Shown piece after piece: positions 7,878 through 14,718 of a stretch of 64,000 nucleotides of DNA. Numbering within the stretch: the first letter of the stretch is position 1; each line of letters begins with the position of its first letter. The stretch is from Desulfobacter hydrogenophilus. GTDB taxonomy: Bacteria > Desulfobacterota > Desulfobacteria > Desulfobacterales > Desulfobacteraceae. Where the stretch lies: contig NZ_CP036313.1 in NCBI RefSeq assembly GCF_004319545.1, positions 2,606,501 through 2,670,500 of the forward strand, written 5' to 3'. Both the position numbers and the translations under genes were made by a program. The notes below the pieces were generated by a model. That model was given only the letters and a program-made list of their open reading frames with translations. It made no database searches and was not told the origin of the DNA.

Positions 7878-8922
7878 AAAAATAACTCCTGTTAAAATTT
7901 GTCTTTATTTTTTGATAATAGCAAGTTCTTTGATTATTTTCAATAATTCAGCAATGGCTGATATTAATCAGACAGTTATCGAAAAAATTGTACAAGGATA
8001 CAAAGATGTAGGTTTCACTTGGGGCGACAACGTCAAAAGCCACGCTTTATGGTTACTGAAATGGCTACTCGTTATTCAGCTTGTTGTAATGGCCGTAAAG
8101 CTCGGGTTCAAACAATCCACATTGCAAGACGTTGTTGAAGACCTTGTAATGACGGCAATTTTTGGCGGTATATTTTGGGCTCTCATCATAAAGGGTCAGG
8201 CCTGGGGTCTTGATTTAATTCAAGGTATGCTGAAAATGGCTCAAGATGTTGCGGGCGGCGGTTCTCCGCCAGGTGAGGCATTTTTTTCAAAAGTCTTCAC
8301 CGATGCTCTCAAGGTTGCAGATAACATGATGTATTCGTGGAATCCTATGTTAGTCCCTGCCATTTGTCTATGTTCAATCTGCAGTGCCGTCTGTGGTGCT
8401 TTTATCTACGGCATGTATTTGGTGATTCTCTGTGAGTCCTACATAGCCTTTAATCTCGGCATTTTTATTTTAGGCTTTGGCGGTATGAGATACACCAGAG
8501 GCTTTGCCACAGGTTTTTTAAAGTACGCCCTGAGCGTCGGCCTTAAATTATTCGTAATCCGGTGTCTGCTATATATCCTGGGTTCATTCCTGGCAGATAT
8601 GGTGCTGTTCACCTTCAAAAGTTTTACAGAAACACTTGTTATCACAGCCTGTTTTTTTATTCTGGCGTTTCTCATCAAAGTATTGCCCGACACAATAGCC
8701 AAAATGGTCACACTGCACAGCGGCAGCAGTGCCGGAGCTATTACCGGAGCCATGGCAGCAGGTGCAGGTATGGCGGCGGGTGCCGCCTCCATGGGCGTCG
8801 GTGCCGCTGCCGGTGCTGCCGGTGGCGGCGGCATGGCCGGAGCATTCAGTGGAGCCAGGGGCGGCGCACTGAGTGCTCTAGAAAAAATAGCAGAAGCAGT
8901 AAAACCCAAAGAGGATAAATAA
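7858..8922 (+). CDS. trbL: TrbL (VirB6-like) membrane channel protein
   Basis: 354 residues from the ATG at 7858, preferred over ATGs at 7831 and 7843 because GGAG sits 8 bases upstream and the product then begins with a clean signal sequence (MIKFLDIKITP...AMAD). Five or more membrane helices follow (about residues 55-75, 85-110, 160-190, 195-215, 235-275). The C-terminus is an Ala/Gly/Met-rich stretch, as usual for TrbL. TrbL/VirB6 is the polytopic inner-membrane part of the DNA channel. The stop abuts the trbF start. Confidence 0.88.
   Translation: MIKFLDIKITPVKICLYFLIIASSLIIFNNSAMADINQTVIEKIVQGYKDVGFTWGDNVKSHALWLLKWLLVIQLVVMAVKLGFKQSTLQDVVEDLVMTAIFGGIFWALIIKGQAWGLDLIQGMLKMAQDVAGGGSPPGEAFFSKVFTDALKVADNMMYSWNPMLVPAICLCSICSAVCGAFIYGMYLVILCESYIAFNLGIFILGFGGMRYTRGFATGFLKYALSVGLKLFVIRCLLYILGSFLADMVLFTFKSFTETLVITACFFILAFLIKVLPDTIAKMVTLHSGSSAGAITGAMAAGAGMAAGAASMGVGAAAGAAGGGGMAGAFSGARGGALSALEKIAEAVKPKEDK
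7915..7943 (-). promoter_or_regulatory. Sigma70-type promoter for the small minus-strand gene
   Basis: Read on the minus strand: TTGAAA (7943-7938), a 17-base spacer, then TATTAT (7920-7915). Transcription would start near 7908 and reach the AGGAGT site about 18 bases later. The promoter lies inside the signal-peptide codons of trbL. It is near consensus, but the region is AT-rich, so a chance match is possible. Confidence 0.5.
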
Positions 8923-9576
8923 ATGTCAAAAGAAATTCAAAACCATTATCTCGCCGGTCGGCAGGCCTGGGCTGAAGTGTTCGGATCTTTCATCCAGGAA
9001 AGAAACCTTTGGCGGTTGGTAGCCCTGCTTGTTTCGATTGTCGCTATTCTGCTTGGAGCAGGAAATATCATACAGCTAAGGCAACAAAAAGTGATCCCGT
9101 ACATGGTTGAGGTTGATCGGGCCGGGCGGATCAGCGGCGGACAGATGGCTAAAAAGCTTGAGACCAGCCAGGAAATGATTCAATACAGCCTGGGCCAGTT
9201 TATCACGGCCTGGCGGACAGTCACGGCTGACATCGCCCTTCAGGAAAAATATGTAAAACAAACAAGTTTTACGTCAATTGGTGCTGCAAAAAAAATACTG
9301 GCTAAATGGTATACAGACAACAATCCATACATTTCGAGCGAAGAAAAATTGGTAGAAGTGCGGATTATGGCCCTGCCTCTTTATGTCAGCGGCGAAACCT
9401 GGCTGATCGAATGGACAGAAATAGAGCGCACACATAAAGGTGTTGAGCGCTCCCGGACAACCTATCAAGCAAACCTTATCATCAAGCGTAAGCTTCCTGA
9501 AACACAGCAAGAAATCATCAATAATGCCAGCGGCATATATGTGTCAGAAATCAGCCACAGCAAAAAAATACAATAG
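8923..9576 (+). CDS. trbF: TrbF (VirB8-like) transfer protein
   Basis: 217 residues, start directly after the trbL stop. A short cytoplasmic N-terminus (NHYLAGRQAWAEVFGSFI) leads to one membrane helix (about 31-50) and a periplasmic NTF2-like domain with QKVIPYMVEVD and the FITAWRTVTAD motif, which are diagnostic of TrbF. VirB8-type proteins nucleate assembly of the secretion channel in the periplasm. Length and motifs agree with the family over the whole protein. Confidence 0.9.
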   Translation: MSKEIQNHYLAGRQAWAEVFGSFIQERNLWRLVALLVSIVAILLGAGNIIQLRQQKVIPYMVEVDRAGRISGGQMAKKLETSQEMIQYSLGQFITAWRTVTADIALQEKYVKQTSFTSIGAAKKILAKWYTDNNPYISSEEKLVEVRIMALPLYVSGETWLIEWTEIERTHKGVERSRTTYQANLIIKRKLPETQQEIINNASGIYVSEISHSKKIQ

Positions 9577-9587
9577 GAGGTTAAAAC

Positions 9588-10430
9588 ATGAAAAAACTTC
9601 TAACAATCGCAATGGCAATATTCTTTGCAGGCTTGGCAACATGCCGGGCTGCGGATTTCGTAAGCCCCGTATCAGCCAAATTGGACAGCAAAGAAAAAAA
9701 ATCTTTAGCCCTGCAGTCAAGATGGCAAAAAAACACCCTGGACCCGATCACCACCAGGAACGGCATGACCTGTTTTGTTTATGGCCATTCAAATCCAACT
9801 ATCATTGTTACCCCATATAAAGTGGCTGATTTGGAACTGCAGCCCGGAGAATTGATCAATTCCATGGTCCTGGGCGATAACGCGCGATGGTACGCAGAAA
9901 TCGTATTTTCCGGCAGCGGCGATATCAGCACCAGCCACGTTGTTTTCAAAGCCCTGGATTCCGGGCTCACCACCACAGCCGTGATCACCACTGACAGGCG
10001 GGTTTATCATATCAATTTCAAATCCGACCGCAGAAAACACATGCTGTACACAGGCTTTATTTACCCCGAAGATCATATCGCAATCACCAAAGCGGCCCGG
10101 GAAAAAAAAATCAAAGAAAAAGAGAAAAGGACCACCGCTGAGGGCTTTGATATGGCCAAGTTAAATTTTGATTATGAAATATCCGGGGATGCCGGGTGGA
10201 AACCGCTGCAGGTTTTTGACAACGGCGTTAAAACGTATATCAAGCTGCCCAAACTGCAGGAGATGCCCATGTTCATGGTTAAAACCACTGCGGGTAAAGG
10301 TCTTGTAAACTACCGGGTAAAAAACAACTGCTTTATTGTGGACCGGATTTTTGACCAAGCCTATTTAATCGTCGGTGTGGGCAAGGATAAGGAAGAATTA
10401 ACCCTGACCAGGCTGGAGGCGAAACAATGA
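9588..10430 (+). CDS. trbG: TrbG (VirB9-like) transfer protein
   Basis: 280 residues with an AGGAGG ribosome-binding site. The signal peptide is cut near CRA-AD (residue 22). The middle has the beta-rich VirB9 pattern (FVYGHSNPTIIVTPYKVADL, LQPGE) and the C-terminal part ends in the conserved NYRVKNNCFIVDRIFD segment that contacts the outer-membrane lipoprotein and VirB10. It forms part of the core complex spanning the periplasm with TrbH and TrbI encoded next. ATGA overlap with trbH. Confidence 0.9.
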   Translation: MKKLLTIAMAIFFAGLATCRAADFVSPVSAKLDSKEKKSLALQSRWQKNTLDPITTRNGMTCFVYGHSNPTIIVTPYKVADLELQPGELINSMVLGDNARWYAEIVFSGSGDISTSHVVFKALDSGLTTTAVITTDRRVYHINFKSDRRKHMLYTGFIYPEDHIAITKAAREKKIKEKEKRTTAEGFDMAKLNFDYEISGDAGWKPLQVFDNGVKTYIKLPKLQEMPMFMVKTTAGKGLVNYRVKNNCFIVDRIFDQAYLIVGVGKDKEELTLTRLEAKQ

Positions 10431-10852
10431 AAAAGCTAATCAGACTGATCCTTCTTTTTTTTATGGCGTTAAACTGTTTTTCCTGCGCCCACCTTTCCCC
10501 TAAAGGATCATGGGTATTAATTGATTCTGAGCCGCCGTTACTGCTTTGTGATGTAATCATCAGCCGCCTGATCCTGCAATATCCACCGGCAAAAACCACG
10601 ATAACGCTTCTTAAAAGCGGCAATAAAACCTTTGATCAACTGATTGAAAAACAGGCCAGACGGGCTGGTTATATAATCAGCCCGTCCCAAAGCGCTGTCA
10701 AAATAAGCTATGTCATTGACGTATTATCACAAAACCCCGGCACTGGGTATTTTCATCTTAAAAGCAGTGACGGATTCAGTTTCAGCCAGATGTTCCGCCT
10801 GCCTGGATATAACCTGGCAGACACCTATACCCAAATTGAGGTTAAAAAATGA
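10427..10852 (+). CDS. trbH: TrbH-like outer-membrane lipoprotein
   Basis: 141 residues between trbG and trbI, overlapping both by 4 bases. A hydrophobic signal sequence ends in CFSC, so Cys20 is the probable lipidation site. The rest is a small mixed alpha/beta protein with L.....FD.LIEKQ. Position and lipoprotein nature match TrbH of RP4, the VirB7-like member of the core complex. The identity rests mainly on position, because TrbH is poorly conserved. Confidence 0.7.
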   Translation: MKKLIRLILLFFMALNCFSCAHLSPKGSWVLIDSEPPLLLCDVIISRLILQYPPAKTTITLLKSGNKTFDQLIEKQARRAGYIISPSQSAVKISYVIDVLSQNPGTGYFHLKSSDGFSFSQMFRLPGYNLADTYTQIEVKK

Positions 10853-12162
10853 GCGCACCACGAGGGCTGAAAAGGCCAGGCGTAATGACAACCGTATTGA
10901 GCAAAAAGCCTATCTTAGTGCTGTTTCTGTTCATTGCCATCATTGTATTGCTGCTGCTTTTTTCAATATTTGATGACGGCAAAAGAAAAAATAAGAACAG
11001 CGGCCAGGATCAGGAGACCCTGTTGATAGAACCCCAGCAGTCATCAGTCTCCACAGATGAAGAAGGGCTTAATCTTCCTAAAGCCCCTAAAGAACGCAAG
11101 GGCCTTGCGTCTGAAACCGATATGAACACCCAGGGGGAAAAGGGGGATCAAAAGGCACTTGAACCTATTGAGGTTGTACGCGCTAACTCCCCTCCCCAGG
11201 ACCCTGTAAAAGCCGCCCTGGACAAGCAGCGGCAAAAACAGCTTGTAACGGTACTGCAGTACCGATTCGAAAAACAACGCCAGGCGTTGGAGTCCAACCC
11301 GGTTGTTTACAAAAAAAATGCCTCAATGATTATTGGCACCTCTGCCGGTGTTTCTGACCAAACCGGCCAGCAATCGGGATCTTCAGCAAGATTGCTGGCG
11401 TTAAACAGTGAGCTTGCAAACGCCAAAGCAAGTCTTGGCCTTGGGGGTGCCGGTTCACAATCCACAGCATCGGTAACAACGAAAACCGGTTTATCCATAT
11501 CTGCAAATCAAACCGGAAGCAATGATGATTCAATGTGGGATAACGGTTATTCCATGGATCAGGATACCAATGCCTTATCCATTAAAACCGGGTCCATTAT
11601 CCCTGTGGTGCTGATCACAGGGATTGATTCAACTTTGCCCGGCTATATCAGCGGCCAGGTTAGTCAAAATGTATGGGATACCGCAACCGGCTATAACCTG
11701 CTCATCCCCCAGGGCACCAAAGTCTTTGGCCAATATCAGAACAATATTATTATGGGCCAGGAAAGGGTATTCGTCGCCTGGCAGCGGTTAATATTTCCTG
11801 ATGGCCGGGCAATGACCTTGAAGGATATGCCTGGCGGGGACCAGCTGGGTTACGCCGGTCTGGAAGACAAGGTCAATAATCACTATTTCAGGATTTACGG
11901 CCATGCCCTGCTTATGAGTCTTGTCACCGGCGGCACCGCTTATGCCATGAACACCCTGGACAGCGATAACAGCGACGAAACAACAACGCTCAATGAATTC
12001 ATGGGAACGGCCTTTGCCGACCAGATGGGGCGAACAACCATGGGACTGCTTGAAAAACACATGAATATGTCCCCCACTTTAACCATTCGGCCCGGTTATC
12101 GCCTGAACATCATAGCAGTTAAAGATTTAGAGTTCAGCGAACCGTATGAAGGCAAATTATGA
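10849..12162 (+). CDS. trbI: TrbI (VirB10-like) transfer protein
   Basis: 437 residues. The layout is a short cytoplasmic tail, one membrane helix near residues 20-40 (PILVLFLFIAIIVLLLLF), a long low-complexity linker and a C-terminal VirB10 beta-barrel domain. The domain shows the diagnostic IKTGSIIPVVLITGIDSTLP, GQVSQNVWDTATG and IPQGTKVFGQY segments and the antenna region after NNHYFRIYGHALLMS. VirB10 links inner and outer membranes and senses ATPase state. ATGA overlaps at both ends place it in the coupled operon. Confidence 0.92.
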   Translation: MSAPRGLKRPGVMTTVLSKKPILVLFLFIAIIVLLLLFSIFDDGKRKNKNSGQDQETLLIEPQQSSVSTDEEGLNLPKAPKERKGLASETDMNTQGEKGDQKALEPIEVVRANSPPQDPVKAALDKQRQKQLVTVLQYRFEKQRQALESNPVVYKKNASMIIGTSAGVSDQTGQQSGSSARLLALNSELANAKASLGLGGAGSQSTASVTTKTGLSISANQTGSNDDSMWDNGYSMDQDTNALSIKTGSIIPVVLITGIDSTLPGYISGQVSQNVWDTATGYNLLIPQGTKVFGQYQNNIIMGQERVFVAWQRLIFPDGRAMTLKDMPGGDQLGYAGLEDKVNNHYFRIYGHALLMSLVTGGTAYAMNTLDSDNSDETTTLNEFMGTAFADQMGRTTMGLLEKHMNMSPTLTIRPGYRLNIIAVKDLEFSEPYEGKL

Positions 12163-12335
12163 AAGTTGATAAAAAATCCTGGCAACAAGGCTATGAGGCA
12201 GGGCTCCGGCAGCAGGAATCCCAACCGGAGAACACAGATGTCTTAAGCTGGCATGCCGGGTTTCTTGAAGGGCAGGAAGAGACCGAAATGAAAATCAAAA
12301 CCCACAGGGAACAATCAAGGAGAAAGAAATCATGA
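12159..12335 (+). CDS. Small RMF-like protein in the tra operon
   Basis: 58 residues, very hydrophilic. Its ATG overlaps the trbI stop and its stop overlaps the topoisomerase start, both as ATGA, so it is translated as part of the operon. It shows two short similar blocks, WQQGYEAGLRQQ and SWHAGFLEGQEE, with the G..aG and aW..G.leG spacing seen in ribosome modulation factor (RMF)-like small proteins. RMF dimerises ribosomes in stationary phase. The resemblance is short, and a function in transfer control is only a guess. Confidence 0.55.
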   Translation: MKVDKKSWQQGYEAGLRQQESQPENTDVLSWHAGFLEGQEETEMKIKTHREQSRRKKS

Positions 12336-14497
12336 GACTTTTCATAGCAGAAAAACCATCCCTTGGCCGGGCCATTGCCGCAGGCTTGGGGGATGCCGAA
12401 AAAAGGAACGGCTATATAGAATGCGGCCAAAATGTCGTTACCTGGTGCTTTGGCCATCTGTTGGAGATGGATAAACCCGAAGAATACGACGAAAAGTACA
12501 GAACCTGGAAAAAAGAAGATCTGCCTATTTTACCCAATTCCTTTAATGCCTCGGTCAGAAAAGAGTCTGCAGCACAGCTGAAAATCATAGGCAAGCTGCT
12601 TCAGGATGCTGAACGCGTCGTCAACGCAGGTGATCCGGACAGGGAAGGTCAGTTGCTTGTTGACGAGGTGCTGGAATACCACAACTATGCCGGTTCTTGC
12701 GAACGTATCTGGCTTGCCGCTCTGGATGACAAATCAGTCAAAAAAGCCCTGTCATCCATGACCGACAACAATGACTACATTGGCCTGCGTGATGCGGCCC
12801 GGGCCAGATCACAGGCAGACTGGCTGGTGGGCATAAACTGCACCCGGGCCATGACCCTTATAGGCCGTGATGCCGGAAGCCATGGCGTGTTATCCCTTGG
12901 CCGGGTCCAGACCCCCACCCTTGCCCTGGTGGTCAACCGGGATCTGGTTATTGAAAACTTCAAACCCCACCCGTATTTCACCCTTCATGTTGAAATTCTA
13001 CATGAAACCGGTAGGTTTACCGGTACTTTTCAGCCGCTTGACACACAAAAGGGACTGGATGACCAGGGCCGCTTAATCAACCCTGATGAAGCCTTTCGAA
13101 TCAAAAAAGAGGTAAGTGGGCAGACTGGAAAGGTTATAGAGTCCGTTACAGAAAAGAAAAAAAAGAATCCGCCATTACCCCATTGCCTGTCCTCTTTACA
13201 GAAAGCAGCATCGTCAAAACTTGGCATGGGAGCAAAACAGGTGCTTGATGCGGCCCAGGCTCTTTATGAAAAAAAGCTGACCACGTACCCCCGTTCTGAT
13301 TGCCGGTATCTGCCGGAAGAACAATTTGATGAAGCAGGCAGTGTACTTGCAGTCCTGGCAAGTTTGCCCGGACTTGAACAAGTTGCTGAAAATACGGACA
13401 GCTCTATCAAAAGCGCGGCATACAATACGAAAAAAGTAACTGCCCACCATGCCATTATTCCCACAGGTGAAACGCCCTCAAACCTATCAGGTGATGAATC
13501 TGCCCTCTATCACATGATTGCCCAAAGCTTTTGCATCCAGTTCTATGCAGCCATGGAGTTTGAAGCGCAGAAAATTTTGACCGGCATAAATAACACGGTT
13601 TGGAAATCAACAGGCAGAAAGATATTGAATCCTGGTTGGACCGCTTTCATCAAAGAAGAAAAATCAGACGCTGAAAAAGCTGAAAAAAACGAGGAACAAG
13701 ACTTACCTATCGTCCATGAGGGCGACGGTATAACCGCGGCTGATGTTGAAATTAAATCCAAAAAAACCAAGCCGCCTGCAAGGTTTACAGAAGGTATGCT
13801 CATTGAAGCCATGGCAAATATTCATCGGTTTATTGAAAATACCGACGCCAAAAAGACATTAAAAGAAAATGAAGGCATCGGGACCGAAGCGACCAGGGCC
13901 GGGATCATAGAAACATTAAAAGCCCGGCACCTGCTTGCACTCCAGAAAAAAAACATCACTTCCACTGATCTTGGCCGGCAGCTGGTCAAAATGGCCCCTG
14001 AAGTCCTCACTGATCCTGTGACAACGGCACAATGGGAATCCAGATTATCAGCCATCGCTGACGGTAAAGAAAGCCTGTCCGGGTTTATGACAGATCAAAC
14101 CATCCAGGTCCCGGAACTTATCAAAGCAATATTTGCCCTTCAATTAGACCCTTTGCCGGGAACCCATCTTTGCCCGGAATGCGGCCAGCCTTTACGCAGG
14201 CAAAAAAGCAAAAAAGGGTCGTGGTATTGGGGATGTTTTAACCAGCAAGGGCATGCAAAGCCTGTATTTCTCAATGATAAAAACGGCAAGCCGGATTTAA
14301 CGCCAAAGAAAAAAATAGAAGTATCAAAACACAAGTGCCAGGCCTGCGGCAAACCGCTTGTGAAAAGGGAATCAAAGAAAAAAGGCAAAGGAGGCAAGAA
14401 AAATTATTGGTGGGGATGTTCCGGCTTCCCTGAATGCAGGCAAACGTATTTTGACGATAACGGCAAACCCCAGTTCAAAGATAAAAAAGGAGAATAA
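12332..14497 (+). CDS. topB: DNA topoisomerase III (TopB/TraE type)
   Basis: 721 residues. Begins with the type IA signature MRLFIAEKPSLGRAIA and carries the Toprim acidic block (AGDPDREGQLLVDE). The active-site Tyr319 lies in KLTTYPRSDCRYLP. Two C-terminal zinc ribbons (CPECGQP...GC and CQACGKP...C) bind DNA. Conjugative elements of this type carry their own topoisomerase III, called TraE in RP4, presumably to resolve intermediates of transfer replication. Overlap with the small upstream gene is 4 bases, and the next gene starts 3 bases after its stop. Confidence 0.93.
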   Translation: MRLFIAEKPSLGRAIAAGLGDAEKRNGYIECGQNVVTWCFGHLLEMDKPEEYDEKYRTWKKEDLPILPNSFNASVRKESAAQLKIIGKLLQDAERVVNAGDPDREGQLLVDEVLEYHNYAGSCERIWLAALDDKSVKKALSSMTDNNDYIGLRDAARARSQADWLVGINCTRAMTLIGRDAGSHGVLSLGRVQTPTLALVVNRDLVIENFKPHPYFTLHVEILHETGRFTGTFQPLDTQKGLDDQGRLINPDEAFRIKKEVSGQTGKVIESVTEKKKKNPPLPHCLSSLQKAASSKLGMGAKQVLDAAQALYEKKLTTYPRSDCRYLPEEQFDEAGSVLAVLASLPGLEQVAENTDSSIKSAAYNTKKVTAHHAIIPTGETPSNLSGDESALYHMIAQSFCIQFYAAMEFEAQKILTGINNTVWKSTGRKILNPGWTAFIKEEKSDAEKAEKNEEQDLPIVHEGDGITAADVEIKSKKTKPPARFTEGMLIEAMANIHRFIENTDAKKTLKENEGIGTEATRAGIIETLKARHLLALQKKNITSTDLGRQLVKMAPEVLTDPVTTAQWESRLSAIADGKESLSGFMTDQTIQVPELIKAIFALQLDPLPGTHLCPECGQPLRRQKSKKGSWYWGCFNQQGHAKPVFLNDKNGKPDLTPKKKIEVSKHKCQACGKPLVKRESKKKGKGGKKNYWWGCSGFPECRQTYFDDNGKPQFKDKKGE

Positions 14498-14499
14498 CA

Positions 14500-14718
14500 A
14501 TGGATTTTGAATACTTTGCAATCAAGCGCAACATGACTGTCGATGAGTACATAGCCTGGCTGAAAAGGCAGCTTGATATTCTTGATTTTGATTCTGACGA
14601 TATCCCGGGAGATGTTGCCGAATATGCGGAAGAATCCTTTGGCCTCATAAAAATTTCTGCAGAAGAATTAGCCAGAATGCAAAAAGCACAGTTAGAGGGC
14701 GAGGGGGTTGAATTATGA
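14500..14718 (+). CDS. Small acidic protein of unknown function
   Basis: 72 residues with AAGGAG 8 bases before the ATG, and ATGA overlap with the following ArdC-primase gene. It is acidic (run of D and E around residues 27-45) and predicted helical, with no cysteine or membrane segment. I do not recognise the family. The tight coupling to topoisomerase and primase genes suggests a partner of one of them. Confidence 0.7.
   Translation: MDFEYFAIKRNMTVDEYIAWLKRQLDILDFDSDDIPGDVAEYAEESFGLIKISAEELARMQKAQLEGEGVEL

Noticed and set aside
7644..7895. An 83-codon plus-strand frame across the trbJ-trbL gap
   Set aside because: It overlaps the trbJ end out of frame and is the complement of the better-supported minus-strand gene; its composition is not protein-like.
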